DNA from: Timema cristinae
Taxonomy: Eukaryota; Arthropoda; Insecta; Phasmatodea; Timematidae
Assembly (NCBI GenBank): GCA_039000515.1
Contig: JBCFYV010000860.1
Span: forward strand, 1 to 64,000
Length of the DNA stretch: 64,000 nucleotides
Reading direction: 5' to 3'
Part shown: positions 10,685 to 20,925 of the stretch, piece by piece
Position numbering within the stretch: the first letter of the stretch is position 1
Layout of the letters: every line of letters begins with the position of its first letter
Made by a program: the position numbers and the translations under genes
Notes under the pieces: generated by a model
Database searches by the model: none
What the model was told of the DNA's origin: nothing
Seen by the model: the letters and a program-made list of their open reading frames with translations, nothing else

Positions 10685-11215
10685 ACTCTGAGAGGATCCA
10701 CCTCAAATGTGTGAGCTTTGCGATGCTCCCCTTAGTGTGTACCACATTTTGGTGGAGTGTCGCGAGTGTGCCCCTATCCGCCTGGCTCTTGATTTTAAAG
10801 GTGACGTTCTGTTTTTATTACGCAACAGCGTGGAAGGAGTCATTTGCTTACTCAATTTTATACTCCATGCCAATCTTTTAAATTCCATTTTGAGTTGCTT
10901 TTATTATCTCATATTGAAATTATTTTTAACATTTTTAATAAACTTTAATGTGTTGGTTTTGTTTTTTAACATATTCTATTTTAATATGTTAGTTTTGTCT
11001 TTTTAATATATTATCTTTTTGGCATGTGTTTGTCTTGTCATTTTAATGTGTTATATTTTAATAGATTTGTTTTGTCTTTTTAACCTAGTTAATACACCTG
11101 CGTTTTTTTAAGCAGGTGTATCATTTCTCTTGTTTTCCAAACAAGGATTTTTTTATGGTGCTAATTAGCTTTATGTGTCGACGCACCTCGAAACTATAGT
11201 AATAATAATACAATT
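10685..11215 (+). mobile_element. 5'-truncated LINE, 3' end only
   Basis: The piece begins at the GGATCCACCTC site just before the C-terminal Cys/His motif of ORF2. The motif is intact here (CELC...HILVEC, about 10710-10760), and the frame stays open to about 11006, past the point where copy A is shifted. The 3' UTR hairpin is at about 11089-11130 and the end TTTATGTGTCGAC plus TAATAATAATA at 11170-11215. Severe 5' truncation is typical of LINE insertion by target-primed reverse transcription. Confidence 0.87.
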
Positions 11216-12204
11216 AGGAGTGGAATCAGCTATTACTAGATTCAAGATGTAACCCATACAACGTGTGTATACCGGGGATGGATTTTTTGCTTTTAAATAG
11301 ACTTGAAGACCATTGTATGTGTCCTTCATGCTTCCCATTAGACGGAGCGTCTAATGACAAGCCATCACACTTGTAATCGGAATGCCCAATTATTATTATT
11401 ATTATTTTTTAAACCTGTCTCAAGCAAGTAATGGATTACTTTACTGCTAGAATAACTTATCACTATCATTAGCAGCAGTCTTTCGTAAACTTTATCATAA
11501 CACGCAAATAGCTTAATGATCCATAATTTTTTCCGGTTGATTTCGCCACAAAATAAATGTTATTGTGTAACCGATAACAACGCACCATCAATAGGGAAAT
11601 AGTATTTTTACTTTAAATCATTTACGAACAATAATGTATTATGTATCAATGCCGTTTAAATCAACTTAATAAAATGTGTAGTTTACTATTGCTGTAGTAA
11701 ACCATTTAAATAAATGTTTGGATTTCAACAAATTTAATATTTCGAACGTTAAAAAGTGCTTATAATATAAATATATATCAAAATAAATATTGCAAGACAA
11801 CTTATGGACAACGTTTGGACATACACTGAAAATAATTAGTTAAACCGGAAATAAATGATGAGAAAACAATCCTTGAATTAAACATGGAAACTTTACTACA
11901 CCGAGATGTTCCCTAAACAACAATAGATCCAAATACCCCGTTCCCACAAATTTCCTCCTATTTACAGAAAATACAAATAGTGTTCATGCTACAAAGTAGT
12001 TTCGTGTGAAAATATATCTCGAACGAGGAACCAGGAGGAGGGCGGGGTCGGATGACATGAGTTCGATATCTCACGATATCATTCCGCCCGGGTCTACTTC
12101 CCTATTTCCAAGAGTTCACCTGAACCTGCAGGCCACTCGACATAACAGGGGTGTTTGGACACGCCCCGTCTGCCGCAACGACTTGGATCACGTAGCAACC
12201 TTAC
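11216..12204. other. No gene seen; one perfect small hairpin
   Basis: A perfect inverted repeat CATTAGACG-GAG-CGTCTAATG lies at 11336-11356, followed by (ATT)n at about 11391-11406. The rest is AT-rich without a credible frame. Confidence 0.55.
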
Positions 12205-12297
12205 CCGCATCGGTGGTAGCATAGTCTAGTGCGTCACTCGTGTTATACTGGATTGCTGGTGACGGGGAGATAAGGGTTCGAATCCCGTTCGGGTGTA
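12205..12297 (+). repeat. tRNA-derived SINE-like piece
   Basis: A-box-like TAGCATAGTCTAGTGCGTCA is followed about 40 bases later by a good B box (GGGTTCGAATCCC, about 12267-12279). The segment GGTGACGGGGAGATA before the B box is close to that of the minus-strand copy at 13983-14075, so these belong to one family with a Leu/Ser-type tRNA head. Confidence 0.6.
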
Positions 12298-12394
12298 TTG
12301 AAGCTGGTTATTACCTAATAGCTTTTCACACAAATGTGGGAACTTGTTCTCTGTCATTTTAAGTTTATAGATATTAAATCTACTCTAGTAGACC

Positions 12395-12490
12395 CCATAA
12401 CGGTGGACACGTGACAAGTTTGGACTTACCTAGTCTGGTTTACTGGAGACGAGGGTTCGGGGTTTAAATTCCAATCGTGTGTACTGTGGG
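12395..12490 (+). repeat. Degenerate second SINE-like piece
   Basis: CTGGTTTACTGGAGACGAGG then GTTCGG and TTTAAATTCC resembles the tail half of the SINE at 12205-12297, with a decayed B box. It lies in the same orientation about 100 bases downstream. Confidence 0.4.
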
Positions 12491-13466
12491 TGTTTTTTCT
12501 TAGATAATTAACTCTCTTTACTCAAATGTGAATATATTTCCATTAAATGCCACCTTCCTCTTTTCTTCCGATTAACATAATTAATGTATATAGCCTTGAT
12601 GGGTAGTAATACGGGGGGGGGGGGGGATGGTGGAGAGAGGGAGGATTATATTAATGTAGTTCTCTCTTTGATAAAGCGACGCCAATTCACCGGTAGGGCA
12701 CAATTTTTGTTCGAATTCCGCGCGCTGCCGCTAGCTAAACGCGCCTGCGCCGACATGCGGCCACAGTCAGTATTTCGTTGAAGCGGTCGATGGACGTCAG
12801 CCGGCCGAGTAGTGGTTGGTGTACGGCACTCGCCGGGTACACATCTTTATCTCGTATCGCTGTATATCTTATCTCCACGTCGACTTGTAATAAAGGTCGT
12901 GTTGTTCGTCTGTGTTTGAGATCGTGTGTACTGATAGAATCACAATGTGCGGTGCGCCGCGTTTTTTTAAATACACCCCTATCACACCAATCAAGTTTAG
13001 TGCTTTTTGTCTTACACGATATTATATTATTTTGATTCTAGAGGAGTTAAATCATAGTTTTAAAAATATATTAATGTGTTCCTTTAGTTTAGTGGATAAT
13101 TTTCATTCAAGACTGTGCCTGACTGATTTTACGAAATACATGAAGTTGCATTGGATTTAAGAGGTAATTTAAAGTAGGTTTGTACATTGTCATATTTTGA
13201 TGCAATATTAAACTGTTGTGGCTCTTTTCTATCATTCCTTGAAAGCTAATAAAATACAACCGCCCAATAACAAACAAGCTGATAGAGCCCGAGAAGTAAA
13301 GCATAATTCCACGTGCTAGCCAGCTGAGTTTGCTATGACGCTATACCGGCACCTCAGGTGTGTTACTGTCATGCGTGGTGGTACTGCTGCTCTGCGGTTG
13401 AAATGGGAACCAAGCGTTCTGACGCACTACGTCTGCGACAGGTCTATATTTCTTATTAAAAACATG
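12491..13466. other. No gene seen
   Basis: Contains a run of about 12 G at 12615-12626. The part 12690-12900 is more GC-rich than its surroundings and has open frames on the plus strand, but none shows a domain or a family resemblance. Confidence 0.5.
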
Positions 13467-13545
13467 GTAGGGTGGTCGAAGCGAGGGAGGGGGTGGCTTG
13501 GGGGTTCAAACCCTTCCGAAATTTTGATTAATAATAATAATCATC
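13467..13545 (+). repeat. Short tRNA-like piece with TAA tail
   Basis: GGTGGTCGAAGCGAGGGAGG followed by a B-box-like GGGTTCAAACCCT (about 13502-13515) and then TTAATAATAATAAT. The TAA-type tail matches the end of the LINE family in this window, which would be the expected source of the copying machinery for such a SINE (inference). Confidence 0.42.
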
Positions 13546-13827
13546 TCTTTATTCCTACTCGATGCGTAGGCTAGAAGCTCATTGTACTTTTAAAAACTCA
13601 AAACACCTAGAAATCCATTTTTATAAATAAAATGTTTCAAGATGAATTTAACGTTATACAAAATAATCCTTGATTTCTTCTCTTGGGGAGCTTAACCCCG
13701 AGCCTTTCATTTATCACTTCATCTTCCGCCCTACCCTTGCTTAAAAAAAACCGGACAAGGCCCTAAGCCAAGTGTTTGTGGAAGCTACTGCTAAAAGATT
13801 ATCGGTGAATTGATTGGATATATTGTT

Positions 13828-13930
13828 TTTTTTAGCACGCTACCCGTTCGGTTTATACGCTTATATACTAATTATACTATTGGTCTTAGGGAGTATAGAT
13901 GTTATATTTATAGGAAGTATACCTGCACTT
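13828..13930. repeat. Dispersed repeat piece, also at 57435-57510
   Basis: TTTTTTTTAGCACGCTACCC then GTTCGGTTTATACGC closely matches 57435-57490, where the same block has an extra GTTTTTTAA. Neither copy encodes a recognisable protein. Confidence 0.5.
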
Positions 13931-13982
13931 GCAGGGAGGGAGAGTGGAAAACTGTTTTTTTTTTTAAAAAAAACACCCTCAG

Positions 13983-14075
13983 TAAACCCGACTAAGATTC
14001 GAACCTCGATTTCCCCGTCATCGCAGTCGAGTTTACCGCGAGAATAGTGTCTTAGACCCTGCGGCCACCGAAATG
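13983..14075 (-). repeat. tRNA-derived SINE-like piece
   Basis: Read on the minus strand: GGTGGCCGCAGGGTCTAAGA (a Leu/Ser-type A box), then GATGACGGGGAAATCGAGG and the B box GGTTCGAATC. It shares the middle segment with the plus-strand copy at 12205-12297. Confidence 0.58.
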
Positions 14076-14924
14076 GATGATTGGATTGATATGTTGAATG
14101 TTGTTTGAAGGACGATTTAGTGTGAGAAGTGTAGAGCTAGTAGTAAAGTGGAAACTGGAAAGTGGCGTCATTGTAGCTTGTTTGTCTTCAGTCAGGGGTT
14201 TCCAATCTTTTAAGACCTAAGTAGCCTGTACACCAGAAAAAAAATACAAGCTAAAACCAATATACAAATGTTTACACTAATATAATGAACATTCAACAGT
14301 GTCAGTTAAATGTTACAAGTTTCTAAGAACCTTTTAATTTTAATCGTATGAGCGGGAGGGATATGTAGACTATCCGTTGCTCTGATGGCATAGAGCGTTG
14401 CCCAGGATACACCTATGGAGGTTGTCTACACGTGCCCGCAATGAGATGTGATGATAGTGATTATGAAGTTGTGGGGCTGGTGTGAGTCGTAACCAAACTT
14501 ATGTCAACTTAACCAAACCCTGGTGATTGTTGGGATTATTCCCCCCTTAAGGAGGGAAGGGAACGCGAGAAAAGGCCAGTGTTTTTGCACATTTTATGGC
14601 TTTTTTTTTTTGCTATAACAAATAAAATATTGCTCTATTACAAACATAGAGTTTAATTTCCTTAACATGGTGATATCAACAGATGTTGAATATCTATAAT
14701 GAGCATATCGGAATTAGACGAGAAACTTTTTAAATAAAAATAAAAAGTTGTCATTAAATTCCAGGATACCCTGGACAGATATCAGAGAAATTTTGAGATA
14801 ACCACGTGAAGAAAATTAAACTCTTTATGTTTCTACTAGATCAATATTTTATTTATTTAGCCAAAGAAATGTTTTTCTATAAATACTGCAAGAACACGAC
14901 CTTTTTCTCACAACACCTTCCATT
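14076..14924. other. No gene seen
   Basis: AT-rich sequence. A small inverted stretch CCCCCCTTAAGGAGGG lies near 14540. No credible coding frame. Confidence 0.45.
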
Positions 14925-15012
14925 CCATTTTATGGGGGAAATAACCAAAGTACCAGCTAGGAATCGAACCCGGAACCTCTAGACTCGTAGCTAAGTGTAC
15001 TGACCGCCAGGG
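14925..15012 (-). repeat. tRNA-like piece with B box
   Basis: Read on the minus strand: GGCGGTCAGTACACTTAGCT (A-box-like), then GGTTCCGGGTTCGATTCC (B box) and TAGCTGGTACTTTGG. It differs from the other SINE pieces in the window, so it may be another tRNA-derived family or a decayed tRNA. Confidence 0.45.
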
Positions 15013-15765
15013 GCGCTGGAACTTTTTTGTCCAGTGAGGGAGGGAGGCAAAGGCAAGATGATATTATGTCCAGCCGTCCAGGTTAAGTTAGGTTGAGTAA
15101 AAACACAGGCTAGGTAAGGGGGTTGAGGGGGTGACTGTAAGAACAACATACTTACATAAAAAAAAGTTATGCTGTAGAATGTATTAATTTGAAGAAAAAA
15201 AATACTTTTGATCGTTTGACAAGATAAATTCCATAATTTTGCATTAGTTATTTTCCAAAAAATGTTTGATTATTATTGAAATTAATATAACATAATTAAA
15301 TTGGTAAATTTGAGTATCAATGAACACACACAAAGATCGATACAGTTAAGTGAGTACAGATATATAAATCCAATCACATTCCCAAACACTTGACATCTAA
15401 GATAATTATTGCTAATAAATTCATTCATTATTTTTACTAGCTCAACATTATCAACTAATTCTGGCTAAGTGTTTATAACACATATACGAGTAAGATTTAA
15501 CGTGTTGATACATGGTTGAACGTGTAGAGTTCTGGAATTACGTTACCGCGATGGGCGCCTATTGAAGAATTATGATTAATACACTTTTCATTTTGACATG
15601 TTTTTTATTTCTGAATCAGTTTAATTAATGAGAAAATAGATCATGTCGAAATATATACGCGGGCTAGCGCGGACAGGTGTTGCTAGACGCCAAGTGAGTT
15701 CTGTCAGTATTGGACACCAACTGCCTTTACGTTGCACCATTCTTTGTATATATTCCTTGGTCATG
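15013..15765. other. No gene seen
   Basis: AT-rich; no frame with a recognisable domain. The short open frame at 15643-15828 runs into the heat-shock-element cluster and looks accidental. Confidence 0.45.
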
Positions 15766-15882
15766 GAAGCTTCGAGAAGGTTTAGTTTAGAAAGACAAAA
15801 ACATCTCTGTTTTACTCGAAGCTTCTAGAGCCGGAAAATGACTCGAGTTACATTTTAAAATCTCTCTTCGAACCTTCGAGAA
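15766..15882. promoter_or_regulatory. Cluster of heat-shock-element motifs
   Basis: Three groups of alternating GAA/TTC blocks at 5-base spacing: GAAGCTTCGAGAAGGTT (15766-15782, three perfect blocks plus a partial one), GAAGCTTC (15818-15825) and GAACCTTCGAGAA (15870-15882, three perfect blocks). This is the binding pattern of heat-shock factor, nGAAnnTTCnnGAAn. No heat-shock gene follows on either strand. A second cluster at 36592-36680 lies upstream of a similar GTGCTTTAAGCG word (15993 and 36758), so both may come from one repeat. Confidence 0.55.
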
Positions 15883-16299
15883 GAGGAAGTTACTATTTGA
15901 AATATATATATTGTCAAACTGACTTGACTGGTGTCACGTGCGTGACGTCACTGATAAGTGGCTTTTGCCTTCTTAGAAGAAGAAGTGCTTTAAGCGCCAT
16001 TTAATATACTATATAATTTAAATGAAATAAGACGTTTATAAAATTAGGACGATATTATTGTCAATGCTTTCACATACTTTTTAGGGGCACATCAGTTACA
16101 TTACAAACGGAAGTATGTTTTTAATCTGCGTAGTATTGAAAATGATCTTTCAGATGTTGCAGATGTAGCAGGGGCTACCGATTATAGTCTTAGTATAATA
16201 CATACATCCTGAAATGATGAAACAATTTCCTGAGCTATTTCTTTGAACTTACTTAAAGTCTTAAACATTGTTTGGTCTTTGAATTTGTTGTTCGATAAA

Positions 16300-17040
16300 T
16301 TCCTTTTCACTTTTAAGTTTTGCCTCGTCAATTCCAAATTCAGATATAGTATTTAATATGTGTTCATCCCATGATTCTGTAGCTATTAGCGAACTGAAGA
16401 GATTTTTCAAATTCCGGCTGTTCAAACCTATATTCTATTTCATTAATAATGTTGTCTAAAAACTCATAATACATTTTTCTGTAGTAGGCTTTCGTTGACT
16501 CAAAATCGTGACTACAAGTAGGACTTTGTTTATATTCTAACCTTTTTGGAGGTTTTCTAGTTCTTGTTAATGTTAGTTTTGAAAGGTCCAACCAATATGT
16601 CAATTTTCTTTTCAACCTCATCCCAAATACTATCAAATGCATTCTCAGATCTGTTGCTTTTTAGACAATGTAGTACCGTATTTGCAGTTGTTTTTTTGCA
16701 CCAACTATGGTCTGAATTTTACTTTGTAGAATAGTACTAAGATTATCAGTCAATGAAAACACCATATGACTTAGATGTATTTTAAAAAAACTCCCTTTTG
16801 AAATCAGATTGCTAAGTACGCTTGCCTTAAAACTAATATCACTACTGTAACGATCCAAAGTGTGTAGAAAATTTAGTACAGCTGGATACAAGTTTAAAAC
16901 ACCTGATAGTGACATTTCTTGTACAGTCCAACGAGTTGGACACAATGGGTGGGGTCCAACACGGGTCAAATAGTGTTCCTTAACAATTTGGGTAAACTCT
17001 ACAGACTGCTTGGAAGAACCTTTACCAGTTACTCCTAAAT
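16300..17040 (-). pseudogene. hAT/ZMYM1-like transposase fragment
   Basis: Minus-strand frames give LCPTRWT (about 16940), a leucine-rich middle with LSTILQSKIQTI (about 16710), IWDEVEKKI in a shifted frame (about 16605) and YYRKMYYEFLDNIINEIEYRF (about 16430-16490). This order (PTRW, an LQ...I helix, then YYR...D.I..E...RF) is that of the C-terminal catalytic half of hAT-related proteins such as zinc finger MYM-type protein 1. Frameshifts near 16580 and 16655 break it. The match ends abruptly at 17040 against GC-richer unrelated sequence. Zinc-finger and N-terminal parts are absent. Confidence 0.68.
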
Positions 17041-18125
17041 CATTTATTCAGGGGGCGCTAAGCTACCAGCTGAGTAGCGTTCAGAAGTAACAGCGGTTGA
17101 GACGGGGGACATAACCCCTCACTCGGATAAACCGGCCCACTTGGGAATAAGTGAGATGCTGTACTGTAGTTGTCGGGCATCCGGTCCGTCATGAGACCCT
17201 GCAGCTGCTGAGTGAAAAAAAATGTTTAGGTTAAGCTAGTTTTAGTTGAGTTATTATAATTAGTTTTACTGTAATTTACTTTTAGGTCCAATAAGCAGTG
17301 CAATCAGCTAGAAGAAGGTGGAGTGCAATCTCCGGTAGGACGCCTCACCAGGTGGCTCTAGCTGGTATCTGGGGTTCTCGCCGATATGGGGACTACTAGA
17401 TCCAGAGGATTCTGGTACTGCCAGAGCATTCAATAGTACGTGTTTTGACTGACCCACTCCCTGGGGTACAACACTAACATAATTCATACATTTCTAATAC
17501 TCAGTCACTAGATGCCAAGAACGGGCAAAGAGAAAAAAAGGTATTATCTGTGTGGACCCCATATAGAAACAAGTGGAGTTCCGCGCTTTACGCACCCAAG
17601 CTAATACCACACGCAAAGCGTGGCAACAAGAATGATTCAATGCATTGAACACATTGACCCAAATAGGACCTAGAAAAATGATAGACTTCCTGGTTGTAGC
17701 CCTAAAAACAAGTGTGTAGTCTTAAGGATTCAAAAGAGAAATATAGTGCTCGTTGAGAATAGCAACCATTTGGACTAAGTCCTTATTACATCTGGAGCTC
17801 AAGGCTCCTATATCGAAGCTATATCATATGGATATAGGAAAAACACGGCCTCTTGGACCAATATAACAAGTCTGAAGGACTTGAGCAACACAAGAGTTAC
17901 TGTAACTACACCAACAGAGTTGGAATAATACAAAACCAAAATCTAGTCATTCTGACTGAAACAAGAAGTCAAAATAAACATAATAGTCGCCTCGACTATA
18001 CTAAGTCTGAAATAAACAATAAGTTAGATGGACTTATTAAATAAACCATTTCTAATCTTTCAACTAAACAATAAGTTAGATGAACTTATTAACGTCGCCT
18101 CTATACTTAGGAAGTCGGAGAGGAT
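17041..18125. other. No gene recognised; moderately GC-rich block and small inverted repeats
   Basis: The first 450 bases are GC-richer than the surroundings and begin at a sharp break with the hAT fragment; I do not recognise them. An inverted repeat AATAAGT...ACTTATT occurs twice, at 18018-18038 and 18070-18090, within a direct repeat of about 26 bases. Confidence 0.45.
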
Positions 18126-18425
18126 ATTCCTTGGCGGCGCAGTGGTGAGAACCACGTCCAATACTGCATGGCCACAGGTTCATTTGTTAATAGGGGTCTT
18201 CCTCGGAGGTGCGGTGTTGAGAACCACGCCCACTACTGTATGGCCACCGGTTCCTTGGTGAAGAGAGGTTTTCCTCTGAGCTGCGGTGGTGAGAACCACG
18301 CCCAATACTGCATGGCCACAGGTTTCTTTGTGAAGAGAGGTTTTTCCTTGGAGGCGTGGCGGTGAGAAGCACGCCCAATACTCCAGGGCCACCGGTTCCT
18401 TCGTGGAGAGAAGTTCCTTCTTCGA
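18126..18425. repeat. 72-bp tandem repeat, 4 units
   Basis: The word GAGAACCACG (GAGAAGCACG in the last) recurs at 18147, 18219, 18291 and 18364. Each unit carries GCGG..GTGAGAACCACGCCC, then ACTGCATGGCCAC and GGTTC. Because the period is a multiple of three, frames stay open on both strands; these are not genes. Confidence 0.93.
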
Positions 18426-19260
18426 CGTGATGTGATATAACGACATAAAGTGAATCTGAGAGTACTTATTTTATACTCTTTCTCTGACTAGAACGGAACA
18501 AAAGAGAAATAGAAAGACGTAATAACACAGGTGGTTATAGGATGGACTGTGAGGAGTAAGGAAAAGAGGAGGTTAGAAGACACGCCGCCAAGACAGTGGC
18601 GCTCGTGGGTCGTGGGAGTGAGCCTAACTTAGTTTTAGTTCTTTTCTACGACTGTAGATGTAGTAAGTGGATGTGTCGGGTAGCAGCCTGTCGCCTTTCT
18701 TGTCGAATATTTTCCTAGAAGGCATGTTGGCGTTATCCGATCCCATCCAGCCACGGCTAGTAAGTCTTGAAGCATATTATTCCTGAATGTATTAGCTTTA
18801 ATTATCTTCTTTGGATTCCACTATTGTAAGTTTTGTATTTTTATACAGATTAGTATTGATAAATTACAAGGAATACAATACATATTATTCAAGGAACACA
18901 ATATACATAAAAGATGATCTTATTATAAGAGATGAGATAAATGTGTGAATATAAGGAAAAGTTAAAATAAGGATATAATAAATTGGGAAACTATGTAGTA
19001 TTTAAGAGTTAATTATTTAGTAATTATAACAATTTGATTATATTTAAGTAGACAAGATATAAAAGAGGAACCCTTAAAACTACAACTAATTAAAAATGTT
19101 ACAGAAAAGGGTAAAATACAAAAAACAAAATTCTAAGTAAAATTTTTGACAAAGGTAATCAGGGAATATGGAAAAAAAAGCTTGTTAATTATAAGCTAGA
19201 GAAAATAGAATATGTTATGATTTGAAACAGAGTAATTAATTGATTAGGATGTTGATTGAT
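18426..19260. other. No gene seen
   Basis: AT-rich; 18540-18780 is somewhat GC-richer but without a credible frame. Part of 18900-19260 may belong to the 3' region of the Penelope-like element. Confidence 0.4.
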
Positions 19261-19342
19261 ACAGAGTTAATAAATGACAGTGTATTGTTCCTTAGTGGTT
19301 ATATTTCCTCTCCTTAGGTATGGAGGTCATAAGGCCGGGTAA

Positions 19343-19383
19343 CAAACGACATGTTTCGGCGTATTATGCCATCATCAGGTCTG
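19343..19383 (-). ncRNA. Hammerhead-like ribozyme motif
   Basis: On the minus strand, CTGATGA (19378-19372) is followed by one extra T, a 3-bp stem II (GGC/GCC) with a 7-base loop, GAAA (19357-19354), then C-AT-G and TC, which can form a 2-bp stem III ending in the cleavage triplet GTC at 19350-19348. CAGAC (19383-19379) pairs with GTTTG (19347-19343) as stem I. Minimal type I hammerheads with very short stem III are known from Penelope-like elements. The T between CTGATGA and stem II departs from the textbook core. The position downstream of the GIY-YIG frame fits a Penelope terminal repeat. Confidence 0.72.
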
Positions 19384-19871
19384 AGGAAAACCAATGTGAG
19401 ATTAGGAACAATAATATTGTAAGTTAAAAATTGAGAGATAAAGTCAAAATATTATTTAATTATAACTAAGAAAGGAAATAGGCTAACCTAAAAATTATTA
19501 ATAAAAGAGGATAAAATTAAAGATTATTATTGATGTGAGAATTAACTGTCAAGCTTACCTTTAAATTAAGGGGTTAGATGTTATCCCTTTTTATCAGGCG
19601 TGTAAGAGTTTTAAGAAGAAAAAAATTTTCATAGAAAGAAAAGATTTTTATAAACTAGAGCTCGAAAGAATAATCCCGATTGTTGTGTAACATAGAGATA
19701 TAAAGAGATATATTAGGTAAGAATGAAGGTAGCGCTAGGTGCAATGTGGATAGACAGAAAAGGTAAATTGAAAATGAAAATGAAAAAATGAAAGTTTCAA
19801 TCTTTATGATTTGGCTAGGAAAGGTTTTGATTATGAAGGTAGGGGCAGTAGGGAGACATGGTAGGAAAAGG

Positions 19872-20404
19872 TTAGGATTTATTAACTGGTTGAAGATATT
19901 TAATTGTGTTAATCAGGGTTTGGTTTCCAAACTTGGTTTGTTCATTGAGGATAGTGTTGTGATGAAGACTAGCATTAGAGATATGTAGATTTTCAACAAT
20001 GTTCATTTTGTGACCTTTGGTGGAGGATAGAAGTAATTTCATACATTGGTCAATAGGGGTGGGTTGATGGCCAGAAGTTTTTAAATGTTCTGCAAATTTT
20101 GATTTTGTTCTGTTATACTTAGTCACTAAGGTGTTCAAAATATCGTTTAGAAAGTGCCCGGCTAGTTTTTCCAATGTAGGTGGCGTTACAATCGCAAGTT
20201 AATTTATAGATTCCACTTTTACTATAGGTATTGTAAGTGTTAAGGTTAGAATTGGAAATATGTTTTTTAATAGTATTGTTAGTTTGAAAGGCAATCCTGA
20301 TATGATGTTTACGAAGAATTTTGGAAATTTTGATAATTTCTGGTCCTGTGAAATTCATTTTAACCCATTTGGGTTGGTTAAGATTGTCAGAATTATTAGT
20401 TAAT
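19872..20404 (-). pseudogene. Penelope-like GIY-YIG endonuclease, C-terminal part
   Basis: The upstream frame (from about 20404 to 20119) contains SGIYKLTCDCNATYIGKTSR (about 20165-20225), the GIY...YIG core with a Cys pair that is usual in Penelope-like elements. It continues with RYFEHL. The next frame (20174 to 19872) continues the domain with KSKFAEHLKTSGH (about 20065-20105), the conserved AEH helix end, then a tail. A one-base shift around 20145-20165 joins the two. In complete elements this nuclease follows the reverse transcriptase and nicks the target. Only the last domain is present here. Confidence 0.85.
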
Positions 20405-20408
20405 TTGG

Positions 20409-20925
20409 CCCCCTGCGGGACGGGGTTTAGAATAGTCCCGCAGTAACCCCTGCTTGTCGTAAGAAGCGACTAAAAGGGGAGGTTTCTGTGCAGGACGTAC
20501 CTCGTGTGGGACAAACCTAACATATATCGTTCCTTTCAAATCATTTTCTTCTTCCTTCACTTTCCCCCTTTTTTTTCACTCTTCCCCCTTCGCTTTATCT
20601 ACCCTTACCTTTATCTTCCTTTCCCCCACCGTTCGTCCTGCACAGAGGCCTTTGGCCTTTCCGTTGACGACCTTGGCAACTAACCCGGCTCTTCTCTGTT
20701 TATTATTGGATACCACTGCCTTGAGCTCCCGAATGAAAGTGCGCTGGTTGTAATATCTTGGTAGAAGGGCCTTAGGGATGACAACCGGGTACCCTACCTT
20801 GAAAAAAGACCGGTTGCGTTCATGAGGGTCCTGGACGTAAAATTAGCACTTTCCTGCATACACTTGCTGCGGTGACCTCTCTTCCGGCGATGCTCCCATA
20901 TGAAGGTTGTCATGTCTAGCGTCGT
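20409..20925 (+). promoter_or_regulatory. LINE 5' UTR with terminal hairpin
   Basis: Begins with a perfect 9-bp hairpin (CTGCGGGAC 20413-20421, GTCCCGCAG 20435-20443), followed by a second possible fold (GTCG/CGAC inside CCCCT/AGGGG, about 20446-20480). A pyrimidine tract lies at about 20540-20640. LINEs of this group carry an internal RNA polymerase II promoter in the 5' UTR; no specific promoter element can be assigned here. The equivalent regions are 44666-45177 and 50442-50956. Confidence 0.7.

Larger units (their letters stand above)
19261..20408 (-). mobile_element. Penelope-like element, 3' part, cut by LINE copy B
   Basis: A minus-strand remnant holding the C-terminal GIY-YIG endonuclease of a Penelope-like retroelement and, 3' of it, a hammerhead-like ribozyme motif. 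It ends abruptly at 20408, where the 5' terminus of LINE copy B begins. The reverse transcriptase part is not in the window; it was lost or displaced by the LINE insertion. Confidence 0.8.

Noticed and set aside
17521..17610. Possible start of a THAP or zinc-finger protein (MPRTGKEKKRYYLCG...)
   Set aside because: Only one Cys of a possible pair is present, the frame ends quickly and no downstream exon is found.
18028..18446. Several open frames on both strands with repeated motifs such as GVENHAHYC and KTSLHKETCGHAV
   Set aside because: They come from the 72-bp tandem repeat, whose period keeps frames open. Nothing else supports a gene.
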